Assembly: GCA_023228245.1 (NCBI GenBank)
Contig: JALOBN010000001.1
Span: forward strand, 158,013 to 209,109
Direction: 5' to 3'
DNA length: 51,097 nucleotides
From: Candidatus Pacearchaeota archaeon
GTDB taxonomy: Archaea; Nanoarchaeota; Nanoarchaeia; Pacearchaeales; GW2011-AR1
Shown here: piece by piece, positions 15,807 to 24,475 of the stretch
Layout of the letters: every line of letters begins with the position of its first letter
How positions within the stretch are numbered: position 1 is the first letter of the stretch
Notes under the pieces: generated by a model
Told to the model about the DNA's origin: nothing
The model's database searches: none
Seen by the model: only the letters and a program-made list of their open reading frames with translations
Translations under genes and position numbers: made by a program

Positions 15807-16883
15807 ATGATTAAATCAATTTTCATAAAGGCAGTTATTGAAGGTTCTGGGATTGTCAACTTCGATTCCAACGACCAACGCTTCATTTGGAACCGACAGC
15901 GCAATGTAGAAAGCGTTTGGCACAACAACGTGTCCTTTGGCAAAGGTCGTTACTATCCAGAGGTGGGGAGTGACGGTGACGATAGGGAATACCTAAAAAA
16001 AGTAGGTGTCATATCAGCGGACTGCATTCGTCACAGTATGTATGAGGATTGTATGTTCATTCATCTTCCGAATGTCATGCATGATGATGGTTTGTTACTC
16101 AGCACGGTGGCTCATCCGGCATTTCTGGAGCGCGGGTATATGTTTGCTCGTGACAATCGCTCAAGTTGGAAGCGAAAGTCTGCATTTGCATTATCCTATG
16201 CCAGGGCAGTGACTAGTTCGGCCCCGATGCTAGAGACATACTCGAACAGTCAACCAAAAACTGGCGAGAACAAAACGGAAGACGTGGCAGAAACATCATT
16301 CTTCAAGCGAGAAGTTCGAGGCGATACTACCTATGAACTTTCCGGGGCTATTGATGTGAGCGAGTTGGCATTCATTTCGCTTAGCGATGTCCATGACCGG
16401 TTGAGTTTCGACCTAGACTACGCCGCCAGATATCGCGAGCTTCTGAAAGGGCGGATGGGCTCAGAAATTCCGGAGCCTGCGTTCTTCCAGAAGAATGGTG
16501 ATGTGTATGATATTCCCGAGTGTGGAATTTTGCTTACGCAGGCACAGGTCAAATTCCTAACCACGAACATTCTTCGGCGATTGGCGCTATTCAATGTAGT
16601 TCGAACTGTTACTGGAAGCGCCAAGACGGCGTCGGTGAGCATCAAGATCGTCAGCGACCCTCTGGAGGATTTATTCGGCAATCCAGATGGTTGGGTTGAG
16701 ATTTTTGATGGTAAAAAATTCGATGTTAGCGCTTTTGATGGCGAGTCTTTTGCAACGGCCTACACCAAAGTGAAGCTGCAGGAAGAGGCATTACAAAAAT
16801 GCGATAGTTACAAGAAGAAGTTTGGCTACGAGAAGCCGGTGAAGGAAGAGAAACCTGCCAAGCCAGCGGCAAAGAAAAAGTAG
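15807..16883 (+). CDS. cas7: Cas7-family backbone protein, I-F2/I-Fv-like
   Basis: 358 residues. From memory, its motifs match Cas7fv of the minimal I-F2 (I-Fv) Cascade: 'IEGSGIVNFDS' at the start, 'ADCIRHSMY', 'TSFFKREVRGDTTYELSG', 'LAFISLSDVHDR' and 'ECGILLTQAQV'. Cas7 subunits polymerise along the crRNA spacer. The C-terminus is a Lys/Pro/Ala-rich tail of about 25 residues, perhaps a nucleic acid-binding extension. It starts 22 bases after cas3. Family assignment is strong for Cas7, moderate for subtype; a profile search would settle it. Confidence 0.75.
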   Translation: MIKSIFIKAVIEGSGIVNFDSNDQRFIWNRQRNVESVWHNNVSFGKGRYYPEVGSDGDDREYLKKVGVISADCIRHSMYEDCMFIHLPNVMHDDGLLLSTVAHPAFLERGYMFARDNRSSWKRKSAFALSYARAVTSSAPMLETYSNSQPKTGENKTEDVAETSFFKREVRGDTTYELSGAIDVSELAFISLSDVHDRLSFDLDYAARYRELLKGRMGSEIPEPAFFQKNGDVYDIPECGILLTQAQVKFLTTNILRRLALFNVVRTVTGSAKTASVSIKIVSDPLEDLFGNPDGWVEIFDGKKFDVSAFDGESFATAYTKVKLQEEALQKCDSYKKKFGYEKPVKEEKPAKPAAKKK

Positions 16884-16932
16884 ATCAGTGCCTCCATCAA
16901 CCTTAATTCCTTGTTTACATGCAGGGGAAATC

Positions 16933-17820
16933 ATGCCGCCATACGATTACGCATTAGTGCTCAGGTTTGAGAATGCGGGAATCTTTCCAAAGCGTTGGAA
17001 GGATGTAGATGGAACGATGACCAGTAGATCGAAGGATGATCGAATATTTATTGGTAAGTCTCGTAATAATAGAGTCCAATCTCAATGGGTTGAGCAACAA
17101 GTGAACACGATTCACGCTACATTTATTGAGAATGTGATTAGGGTTTTGTGTGGTATGCGTCCAATCAGCAGGTACCGTCCAACCTGTGTAAATAGTTATG
17201 GTAACTTCGTCGCAATTGCCAAGCGTTCTTTTGTTCATATAGACAATGCTACAAAAGAGGATAAGGAAGGGAACGTAGTATATCTAACCGAGAAGATGAC
17301 TATTAGAAAGTGTATGCATAATAGTTGGTCATATGCTATTCCAAGCTGGATTAGGTTTAAATACCTTTTACCAGATGAGTTATATGTAGAATTGGTCGTG
17401 GTTGCTAGCGATATTTGCGGTGGCAATGCCGAGGAGATGCTGTTTGAGAAGGTTGCAAACACTCTCTTGAAGAGCAAGGATGCTAGGGTTAATAAGTTGG
17501 TGGTTAAGGCTAGGGAAAGTAGATGTGAGCCATTGGCGAAGCTCTTAGAAGGGAACAAGGATAATGGTTTATATCAGGCTGGCTATCAAGGTCTTGGCCC
17601 ATACCTCAGGACGCTAGTGACTAAAGGTGTATGCGATGTGATTCGGTTAGACGGGCGGATTTGCATACCAGTTTTCACCAAAGAGTTGGGTCTGTTTGGT
17701 AATGGCAATGGGTGCGCCACTATTTTTGATGGTGGTTTGGTCCGAATTGATCGGGTTTGTGACTTGCAGAACACAACGCTTGATATGGTAGTTGCTGGAT
17801 ACCACAAGGCTCAACAATGA
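16933..17820 (+). CDS. Probable Cas5 (Cas5fv-like) subunit
   Basis: 295 residues from ATG 16933, which has AGGGG 5 nt upstream (GTG 16888 lacks one). It sits where I-Fv loci keep cas5fv, between cas7 and cas6. 'DGTMTSRSKDD' followed by a helix ('NTIHATFIENVIRVL') recalls the N-terminal part of Cas5fv from memory, and 'GLGPYLRTL...CDVIRLDGRICIPVF' may be the RAMP core. In I-Fv Cas5 replaces the large and small subunits and helps read the PAM. No other gene in the locus could be Cas8 or Cas11. Overlaps cas6 by ATGA. Confidence 0.55.
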   Translation: MPPYDYALVLRFENAGIFPKRWKDVDGTMTSRSKDDRIFIGKSRNNRVQSQWVEQQVNTIHATFIENVIRVLCGMRPISRYRPTCVNSYGNFVAIAKRSFVHIDNATKEDKEGNVVYLTEKMTIRKCMHNSWSYAIPSWIRFKYLLPDELYVELVVVASDICGGNAEEMLFEKVANTLLKSKDARVNKLVVKARESRCEPLAKLLEGNKDNGLYQAGYQGLGPYLRTLVTKGVCDVIRLDGRICIPVFTKELGLFGNGNGCATIFDGGLVRIDRVCDLQNTTLDMVVAGYHKAQQ

Positions 17821-18344
17821 AAGTCTACATCATTCATCGGGCGTACGAGGACGGATACAAGAATCATCAAATGGCTAAGGAAATCTTCCCTGGCGATGGT
17901 AAGTTGTTGTTCCAAAAGGTTGGCTCTCGGTTGGTAGTGGAAACAGATCTGGAAATTGACCCTAAGTTTGCTGATAACTTTGAAATACAATTCGCCAAGA
18001 CAACCGATCAGGCGTTATCGAGTCTTTCTGGTGACGTACAGTTTGCGATTCGGCTCAACGCGGTCAAGTCCAACAAGAGACGAAGGTTTCCGGTTTATCG
18101 GGACCGGCTTCATGCTTGGGTAGATGGTAAGTTGTCTGGCATTGGGGCAGATATTCGGTCCAAGGTGGTCATTGACGAAGGTATGATGGTGAGTGATCGC
18201 AAGGGAATGAAATGTTGTCACTCATCAGTGTTTGTGATGGGCTTTTTGAACGTGACGGATCTTGAAAGATTTGCTAGTGTGGTACATACTGGCATCGGGC
18301 ACGGGAAGGCTTTTGGTTTTGGTTTGATGAACGTTTTTGGATGA
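17817..18344 (+). CDS. cas6e: Cas6e-like crRNA endonuclease
   Basis: 175 residues. The C-terminal Gly-rich loop 'GIGHGKAFGFGLM' is the RAMP signature as seen in Cas6e ('GIGxxKxxGCGLL'), and the N-terminal part 'YKNHQMAKEIFPGDGKLLF' aligns with the Cas6e region holding the catalytic His. Cas6f (Csy4), the usual partner of I-F Cas7, lacks this pattern. It should cut the repeat below its CCCTTC/GAAGGG hairpin to make crRNAs. Shorter than E. coli CasE (about 199). Last gene of the operon. Confidence 0.75.
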   Translation: MKVYIIHRAYEDGYKNHQMAKEIFPGDGKLLFQKVGSRLVVETDLEIDPKFADNFEIQFAKTTDQALSSLSGDVQFAIRLNAVKSNKRRRFPVYRDRLHAWVDGKLSGIGADIRSKVVIDEGMMVSDRKGMKCCHSSVFVMGFLNVTDLERFASVVHTGIGHGKAFGFGLMNVFG

Positions 18345-18347
18345 TTT

Positions 18348-18392
18348 ATTGCGAGCGGTTGGGTGGTGCAATATCTGCTGCAACCGCTCGCA
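18348..18392 (+). terminator. Long perfect hairpin after cas6
   Basis: TTGCGAGCGGTTG (18348-18360) and CAACCGCTCGCAA (18380-18392) form a perfect 13-bp stem with a 19-nt loop, 4 bases after cas6. The flank TTCTCAC is only weakly T-rich, so it may be a terminator or an RNA processing/stability element separating cas mRNA from the array. Confidence 0.65.
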
Positions 18393-18540
18393 ATTCTCAC
18401 AACTCACTATAATCACAGAGAAAATCCTAGCTATCGCGGTTGAAGTTTGGTGTATGGATGTGTAGTTCTTTTGGCGAATAAGATAGGCGCTCGCGAAGGC
18501 TAGTTCAAGTGATTGAAAAGACAGTGGAGTTGAGGGGTAT
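18393..18540 (+). promoter_or_regulatory. Presumed CRISPR leader
   Basis: 148 nt of non-coding sequence between the hairpin and the first perfect repeat. It holds a TATAAT (18407-18412) without a convincing -35 box. Repeat decay lies at the far end of the array, which places the leader here and transcription on the plus strand. Confidence 0.55.
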
Positions 18541-19663
18541 ATTTAAATCCCTTCCGACAAGTGAAGGGGTCGAAACGCGTACAGGGACGCGTTGAGGCTT
18601 GCTGGTCTCGGTATTTAAATCCCTTCCGACAAGTGAAGGGGTCGAAACTCTGATGGTACGACATATGAAGCCCCACACCAATATTTAAATCCCTTCCGAC
18701 AAGTGAAGGGGTCGAAACAGCTTCTTCGGTGCCGTCTTGAAATAGAACTCAAGATTTAAATCCCTTCCGACAAGTGAAGGGGTCGAAACGACTAGACGAA
18801 CAACTCAAACAACAGCTGGAACGATTTAAATCCCTTCCGACAAGTGAAGGGGTCGAAACGCCAACCCCTTAAGAGCTTGGCGCAAAGGACTTCGGTATTT
18901 AAATCCCTTCCGACAAGTGAAGGGGTCGAAACATGGTGGCCGTGGTCAGTGTTCTCCAACCAGCACCAATTTAAATCCCTTCCGACAAGTGAAGGGGTCG
19001 AAACTGCATGCTTGGATGCGAGGGTAGGCGTAGGCGCTTAAATTTAAATCCCTTCCGACAAGTGAAGGGGTCGAAACGAGACCATGATGTGGCATAGAAC
19101 GCTTTGTAGACAGGATTTAAATCCCTTCCGACAAGTGAAGGGGTCGAAACCGACCATAGTGGAAAGTCTTTGATGTTTTTTGCCGAGATTTAAATCCCTT
19201 CCGACAAGTGAAGGGGTCGAAACGCCGGTACGAACGCGGCTGCAGAAACGGATCCAGATTCAAGTCCCTTCCAATAAGTGAAGGGGTAGAAACAGTTCAG
19301 GGTGTTGTCTCAGAATATTGCTAAAGGTGATTTAAGTCCCTTCCAATAAGTGAAGGGGTAGAAACGAGATTGCGTATCATCACTGCGTTTATGCGTATGG
19401 ATTCAAGTCCCTTCTAATAAGTGAAGGGGTAGAAATGATTCTATGCCAGGTCGATACGACAGCGTCGAAGACATTCAAGTCCCTTCCAATAAGCCTTCCA
19501 AGTGAAGGGGTCGAAAACGTCGAATGGTGTACCAATATACTGGAGCCAATATCAAGTCCCTTCCGATAAGTGAAGGGGTCGAAAAAATGAAGGGTTGAAA
19601 CGTGATTCAACAGGCGCGCAAAGGAAAGTCTAATCATCCCTTCTAATAGTGAAGGTGTCGAAC
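18541..19663 (+). CRISPR. CRISPR array, 36-nt repeats, distal end decayed
   Basis: Ten identical 36-nt repeats start at 18541, 18613, 18683, 18754, 18824, 18897, 18969, 19042, 19115 and 19188 (begins ATTTAAATCCCTTCC, ends GGGGTCGAAAC). Variants follow at 19258, 19330, 19401, 19473 (with a 9-nt internal insertion), about 19550 and about 19631. The core CCCTTC/GAAGGG can form a hairpin. Intact spacers are 34-37 nt and all differ. The repeat does not resemble the 28-nt I-F type; the GAAAC end is common in other type I and III systems. No cas1/cas2 nearby to add spacers. Confidence 0.97.
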
Positions 19664-19678
19664 GAGTGGCCGGTATGC

Positions 19679-20167
19679 TTACGAATGTTCGGCCAGCATC
19701 TTTTGAAGTTCCTGGTGACGGTTCTTCTTCTGATCCTTGCGCCACTCCTTCTGCTTTTCTTGGTAGGCTTTCACGCAGGCCGGACAGCGACAGCGGTGCT
19801 TCCGATACATCCAGTATGTACCGTGCGTAGGCTTTGGTGTAGAATAGTCCCAAGCTTCTTTCGTCTTCTCTCTATGGCAATCCTCGCATAAGATCTGGAG
19901 GTTCTTGATTTCACTCTCGAATCTCTTATCATTCACCGAGTGAAGGTCTGATGCGCGCATGGTCTTCTTGGACTTGTCTTTGTGGTCGAGGTGGAAGTGC
20001 CCCTCTTTACTTCCGCAGCGAGTACATCGGCCGCCCAATCGGTCAATCACTTCCTGGCGCTTCTGGTGATATCGATTGGCCATATACTCCCTCATGTAGT
20101 CTGCACGGGGATGATTAGCCGCCTCAGAATACAACTGGGCATACTTCAAAAGACATTCAAAGTCCAT
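19679..20167 (-). CDS. HNH endonuclease
   Basis: 162 residues on the minus strand. The HNH core reads 'CTRCGSKEGHFHLDHKDKSK' ... 'LQILCEDCHREKT', with two CxxC zinc pairs (CTRC, CEDC) and the catalytic His in LDH. A second Cys pair lies in 'HRCRCPACVKAYQEKQ'. It is convergent with the CRISPR array and ends 16 bases from the last decayed repeat. Likely a stand-alone homing-type nuclease whose arrival may have damaged the array end; a function in CRISPR is not indicated. Confidence 0.85.
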   Translation of the reverse strand: MDFECLLKYAQLYSEAANHPRADYMREYMANRYHQKRQEVIDRLGGRCTRCGSKEGHFHLDHKDKSKKTMRASDLHSVNDKRFESEIKNLQILCEDCHREKTKEAWDYSTPKPTHGTYWMYRKHRCRCPACVKAYQEKQKEWRKDQKKNRHQELQKMLAEHS

Positions 20168-20199
20168 AATAGCAATGCGGCATTATGAGCAAGAAAGAG

Positions 20200-20228
20200 T
20201 TGACTGACCCATTTTTCTCAGATACCAT
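20200..20228 (+). promoter_or_regulatory. Putative promoter TTGACT-17-TACCAT
   Basis: TTGACT (20200-20205) and TACCAT (20223-20228) are 17 nt apart. It starts the plus-strand unit that includes the DNA ligase, right behind the divergent HNH gene, whose reading frame begins at 20167. Confidence 0.62.
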
Positions 20229-20237
20229 TAGATCATC

Positions 20238-20627
20238 ATGACAAAGCCCAGATCCACATTTGGCAGTTCAATTCCTGAGTTGAAGGAAGTAATCACCCAA
20301 TATGGCTGCGGTCTGGGTCGTGGTGGACCTCCATATGTGGTGGTTGGCCAGTACTTCTCGAAGGCCTCGGGGCCGATTGGTGGAATCCTGGCTGCTGCCC
20401 AAAACGAGATCCACGCCCGAATCATCCTGCGCGAAGTCAACAAGAACGGCAGTGCGGTTGTTCACCGAACCGAGCATCATTCCAACCCAACCTTCTCCAT
20501 TGCGGAATTCAAGAAGCAGCTCAAGGCGAAGATGGAAGCCCAAAAGCTCGCAGATGAGCAAGCTGAAGTTGCGGAGAAGCTTGCTTCCGAAAAGCCAGCC
20601 TTCAAACTGGAACTGGTGAAGCCATGA
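20238..20627 (+). CDS. Hypothetical protein
   Basis: 129 residues. The N-terminal half contains 'YGCGLGRGGPPYVVVGQYFSKASGPIGG'-type Gly-rich sequence (only part quoted is key), the C-terminal half is a charged coiled helix rich in Lys, Ala and Glu. The ATG is only about 3 bases beyond the expected transcription start of the promoter above, so the message may be nearly leaderless. No family recognised. Confidence 0.6.
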   Translation: MTKPRSTFGSSIPELKEVITQYGCGLGRGGPPYVVVGQYFSKASGPIGGILAAAQNEIHARIILREVNKNGSAVVHRTEHHSNPTFSIAEFKKQLKAKMEAQKLADEQAEVAEKLASEKPAFKLELVKP

Positions 20628-20830
20628 AACCCTACGGCCTAAATCGAATCGAAGCTGGTGACCTTGACGTTGCGGGCTGTGTCAATGGAGGCCGAGCTAC
20701 GCACGTCTACAGCATTACCCAGCGAGCTTTCCGATCGCTGCGTGAGGGCGCTAAGAACGTTCGCCGCCGCATCCACAAGCGCCGCGCCCGTGCCGAGTCG
20801 AAGAAGCTTTGTTCCGAAGTTGATGAGTAG
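20624..20830 (+). CDS. Small basic protein
   Basis: 68 residues, overlapping the previous gene by ATGA. The second half is strongly basic (NVRRRIHKRRARAESKK), suggesting nucleic acid binding. It lies 12 bases upstream of the DNA ligase. No family recognised. Confidence 0.55.
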   Translation: MKPYGLNRIEAGDLDVAGCVNGGRATHVYSITQRAFRSLREGAKNVRRRIHKRRARAESKKLCSEVDE

Positions 20831-20842
20831 AAAGAATATCCA

Positions 20843-22750
20843 ATGAGTCTCAAATCCCTTCTAGATCAGATTGATACCCACGACACCGCCTATTACAACG
20901 AAGGCAAACCTACCATATCTGATCCTGAATACGATGGGCTCAAGGATCGTTTGGGTACTTTGGTCAAGGCATTCACCAAGGCCAACGATTCTGCTACTGA
21001 AGAACTCCAGGCGCGTGCAGCTAGGACACTCGTACGTGTCGGCGCTCCCCCACCAGAACACGGCGACTGGCCCAAGTACACGCACGAAGTCCCCATGGAC
21101 TCGTTGAACAAGGTGAATCTTCCGGCAGAGCTGCTGGGATGGTACGAGAAGTGTGGCAGGCCAGTTGAACTCCTTGAGACTGAAAAGCTTGACGGCATGT
21201 CGATCAGCTTGAAGTACGAGAAGGGCCGTCTATTCAGTGCAGCTACTCGTGGCGATGGAGATGTGGGGGAAAATATTACCGCCAACGTCAGTTTGATGGA
21301 CGTACCGCTGCGGTTGAGCACTCCTTTCTCTGGTCACATTCGCGGTGAAATCGTTCTGCTGAAGAGTGTTTGGAAGAAGCATCTATCGACCATGGCCAAC
21401 ACTCGCAATGCTACAGGACTTGCGAAGCGCCATGATGGAACAGACTGTCAGCACCTTACCATCATTGCCTACACTATCGAGGGCAAGGATTTCAAGAAGG
21501 AATCTGAAGCCTACGAATACATCAAGAGCCTGGGATTCCGGATCCCGAACTACCGAATTGGAACAGTCCAAGATGCCAATGTGATGTGGCAAGAGTACAT
21601 GGACAAGACTCGGGAAACTCTTGATTGGGACATTGACGGCCTTGTGATCTTCATCAATGATCGAGCAGCGCGTTTCGCTCTCGGCGATGAGGGGCGCGGT
21701 CCCAAGGGCGCAATCGCTTTCAAGTTCGAAGCTCCCGAAGCAAGAACCAAGGTCACTGACATCGTGCCTCAGGTTGGTGACACCGGCATCATCACTCCGG
21801 TTGCTGAATTTGAGGAAGTGGAATTGCTCGGCGCGAAAATCAAGCGGGCCTCATTACACAACTTCTCTTTGGTAAAAGAACTCGGCGTCAACATTGGAGC
21901 TGAGATTTTGGTAACTCGCGCCAATGACGTCATTCCGTACGTCAAGGAAGTTACCAAACCAAACAACGGATACTTCCACATTCCAGAGAAGTGCCCAGCT
22001 TGCGGTACTAAGACCGTGCGCGTTGGAGAGTACGTTCGCTGCCCGAATAAGCAAACCTGTCCGCCACAAGTCATCGGCAGATTGAATAAGTGGATTGGAG
22101 AACTTGGCATCCTAGAATGGGGCGAGTCCATCCTCACCAAGCTTATTGCTTCCGGCAAAGTCAAGGACATTGCTGACATCTATCGCCTCACGGCGGCTGA
22201 CATCACAAGCCTTGATCGCATGGGGGATAAGGGCGCTGCAGGTTTACTGAAGGAACTCGACAAGTATCGCGCAGTGACTTTAGAGAACTTCGTAGGTGGA
22301 CTCTGCATTGATGGCGTGGCCACTTCAACGGTCAAGTCAGTCATTGATCAAGGACATGACTCTCTTGACAAGCTTCGAGCACTATCACAGCGGCAGTTGG
22401 AAAGTGTCCCGGGGTTTGGTGAGAAGCGAGCCCGAGCACTCTTCGAAGGACTGAAAGAGAATAAGGGAAGAATGGATGACATCCTCAGCGCCGGGGTAAT
22501 CATCAAAGCAAAGATCAAAGGCGCATTTACCGGCAAGCACTTCTGCTTCACCGGAACAATGGAAACGCCACGCAAGAACCTTCAGCAAATGGTCATTGCT
22601 GCCGGCGGAGAAGTTGATAAGTCAGTCAGCAAGAGCACAACTCATCTTGTAATAGATGATGTGGCAAGTACCAGCAGTAAGGCGGTGGCAGCCCGCAAGC
22701 TGGGTACCAAGCTGATATCCGAGGCAGAGTTCCTCGCAATGATCAAGTAG
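20843..22750 (+). CDS. ligA: NAD+-dependent DNA ligase LigA
   Basis: 635 residues, near the usual 670. Domains in order: Ia/adenylation domain with the active-site lysine K115 in 'EKLDGMS', OB fold, four-Cys zinc finger (CPAC...CPNKQTC), helix-hairpin-helix repeats ('LESVPGFGEKRARALF') and a C-terminal BRCT domain ('FCFTGTMETPRKNL'). It seals 3'-OH/5'-phosphate nicks using NAD+. All elements appear intact, so it should be active in phage DNA replication or repair. Confidence 0.95.
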   Translation: MSLKSLLDQIDTHDTAYYNEGKPTISDPEYDGLKDRLGTLVKAFTKANDSATEELQARAARTLVRVGAPPPEHGDWPKYTHEVPMDSLNKVNLPAELLGWYEKCGRPVELLETEKLDGMSISLKYEKGRLFSAATRGDGDVGENITANVSLMDVPLRLSTPFSGHIRGEIVLLKSVWKKHLSTMANTRNATGLAKRHDGTDCQHLTIIAYTIEGKDFKKESEAYEYIKSLGFRIPNYRIGTVQDANVMWQEYMDKTRETLDWDIDGLVIFINDRAARFALGDEGRGPKGAIAFKFEAPEARTKVTDIVPQVGDTGIITPVAEFEEVELLGAKIKRASLHNFSLVKELGVNIGAEILVTRANDVIPYVKEVTKPNNGYFHIPEKCPACGTKTVRVGEYVRCPNKQTCPPQVIGRLNKWIGELGILEWGESILTKLIASGKVKDIADIYRLTAADITSLDRMGDKGAAGLLKELDKYRAVTLENFVGGLCIDGVATSTVKSVIDQGHDSLDKLRALSQRQLESVPGFGEKRARALFEGLKENKGRMDDILSAGVIIKAKIKGAFTGKHFCFTGTMETPRKNLQQMVIAAGGEVDKSVSKSTTHLVIDDVASTSSKAVAARKLGTKLISEAEFLAMIK

Positions 22751-22781
22751 GGTGGCGGGGAGCCGCCTCCCCAAGGACCAC

Positions 22782-24083
22782 ATGAAACGTTCGAATCGAG
22801 CAGCGACCCGCGATTGGGTTAATGAACAACGTGCCCAAGAGCGCGCGAGAAAGCTGCGTCTTGAAGAAGAGGAAGCAAAGAAACTTGCTCTGGTACAAGC
22901 GGCAATTGCCAAGAACAACAAGCAGAAATCCCCTCTTGAAGAATGGGATCTGGAATCAAACGAATTCTGGATAACCATTGAGAAGAGGGCTCCAAGGCTT
23001 TTTGATTCTGATTACATTGGTCAGTTGCGCCTTGTATCAGTGTTGGAACACCATCGGCCAATTGCTGATTGGGAGCCGCGAGGCAAGGGGAAGACTACTA
23101 TCTTCAATTCCCTTTGTGATCATTTGCTGGCCAAATTCCCAACCCCGCCATTTATCTGGTCAGCATTTTGGGAGCTGGATGTGATTGATGTGATCCGCCG
23201 AATAGGGCGGGCTCGCGAAGGAGAACAGAAACCAGATGCTGAGGGTCGATACGTTGACATCGAGTTCTCACCAATCATCCAAGCAATCGTTCGTATCGCT
23301 CGCGGTGATAGCTTCGCCAAAATGTGCAAGTCTGGTGACTTCCCTGTTACACTGACCAATAAGCAGTGCCATCAATTCCTAGCATCTAATTCTGAAAGTA
23401 CATTCCTCTCTGCCCTGCGCCGTACGCAAATCCAAACTTGGGGTGGTGATAATCGTCTGTTGCGTGTGTTGATGAATCGTGAAAATGGGCGGCGCTTGGC
23501 TGGAATTGTTGATGAAACGTTCCTTGATTCCGTGATCGCTTGGTTCTCCAAGAACCCGATGTTGGACTTGGAACAGTTCAGCCCAATCATGGATTTCATC
23601 TGGACCAAGCGGTTCGAGGACAAGAAGTTCTCCATGAAGGGCCGCTCGGCAATGGCGATCATGCGCGCCATGGAAGATTGGCACCAGGATCTTGCCAAGC
23701 GAAAGATCGTTCACGGCAAAGAGTACAAGTCATCTGGGTTCAAGTCCGGGCACTACGAATTCAATCATCGTGAGCCTTCGGGTAACTACGTACAGTGCAT
23801 CTACGACATCACAGAAATCCTCAATTCCAAAGAACTGCACGCCGAGGGTAAGGCCCAAAGGCATTGCGTGTTGTCATATTCAGGTTCGATTGAACAAGGC
23901 TACTGTTCTATTTGGTCAATGAAAGTTAATGGTGAGCGTGCTATTACTATCGAAGTGCGCTCAAGAAGCATTGTTCAAGCCAGAGGCCATTGCAATCGCA
24001 AAGCCTCCTCTGAAGAATTTAAGATCATGCAACGTTGGGCTACGGAAAACGGATTTGAAATTCGGCTGCCAAGTTGGGGATAA
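22782..24083 (+). CDS. PcfJ-like domain protein
   Basis: 433 residues from ATG 22782 (AAGGA upstream). The N-terminus is a charged helix (about 1-50). The C-terminal third has the PcfJ pattern: 'LHAEGKAQRHCVLSYSG', 'GYCSIWSMKVNGERAITIEV', 'IVQARGHCNRKASSEE' and a final Trp helix. PcfJ was first seen on a conjugative enterococcal plasmid; the biochemical function is unknown. A GC-rich inverted segment lies just before the start (22755-22772). Confidence 0.72.
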   Translation: MKRSNRAATRDWVNEQRAQERARKLRLEEEEAKKLALVQAAIAKNNKQKSPLEEWDLESNEFWITIEKRAPRLFDSDYIGQLRLVSVLEHHRPIADWEPRGKGKTTIFNSLCDHLLAKFPTPPFIWSAFWELDVIDVIRRIGRAREGEQKPDAEGRYVDIEFSPIIQAIVRIARGDSFAKMCKSGDFPVTLTNKQCHQFLASNSESTFLSALRRTQIQTWGGDNRLLRVLMNRENGRRLAGIVDETFLDSVIAWFSKNPMLDLEQFSPIMDFIWTKRFEDKKFSMKGRSAMAIMRAMEDWHQDLAKRKIVHGKEYKSSGFKSGHYEFNHREPSGNYVQCIYDITEILNSKELHAEGKAQRHCVLSYSGSIEQGYCSIWSMKVNGERAITIEVRSRSIVQARGHCNRKASSEEFKIMQRWATENGFEIRLPSWG

Positions 24084-24084
24084 T

Positions 24085-24264
24085 ATGGGGATTACCAAAC
24101 AACAGAAGCGCTGTCGTGATTGTCGCCACTATCACGCTACCCATCCAAAGCACTGTGTCCCGGAACGATCACATTGGTGTTGCAAGTACGGAGCTGATGC
24201 CAAGAAGGTTCAGGGTCGATGTATTCAGGAGAATGGTAAGGAAGATGATATTAAACCTGTTTGA
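24085..24264 (+). CDS. Small Cys-rich protein, probable zinc binder
   Basis: 59 residues from ATG 24085 (GGGGA 5 nt upstream, inside the end of the PcfJ-like gene). Cysteines are arranged as 'CRDCRHYHATHPKHC' and 'WCCKYGADAKKVQGRC', consistent with a zinc-bound mini-domain. Overlaps the next gene. Confidence 0.6.
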   Translation: MGITKQQKRCRDCRHYHATHPKHCVPERSHWCCKYGADAKKVQGRCIQENGKEDDIKPV

Positions 24265-24475
24265 TGCAACTCCAGAAGATTCAGAAACCACAGATCACGG
24301 TCCGCTAGGCAATGCACATGCAGCTCGGGTTGAGGTTGATTACCCATATCAAATTGAGCAGTGGGTGATTGAGATGGGGACTGATCATCCTGAAATTATT
24401 CGCGCTGAGTATGAAGATCTCCGGCGCAAATGGACGAGAGACTCACCAACCACCTTTGTCGAGGTCCCATGGTAA
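24245..24475 (+). CDS. Hypothetical acidic protein
   Basis: 76 residues from ATG 24245, with AAGGA just upstream. Acidic, with an early DATPEDSE stretch and 'YPYQIEQWVIEMGTDHPEII' in the middle. Overlaps the Cys-rich gene before and KptA after, so all three are probably translated together. Confidence 0.58.
   Translation: MILNLFDATPEDSETTDHGPLGNAHAARVEVDYPYQIEQWVIEMGTDHPEIIRAEYEDLRRKWTRDSPTTFVEVPW

Noticed and set aside
17817..18344. Cas6f (Csy4) as the identity of the Cas6
   Set aside because: The C-terminal GIGHGKAFGFGLM loop is of Cas6e type, and the repeat is 36 nt rather than the 28-nt I-F repeat.
19389..19853. A minus-strand reading frame across the decayed CRISPR repeats
   Set aside because: It runs through repeats and spacers and overlaps the HNH gene on the same strand in another frame; its sequence mirrors the repeats.
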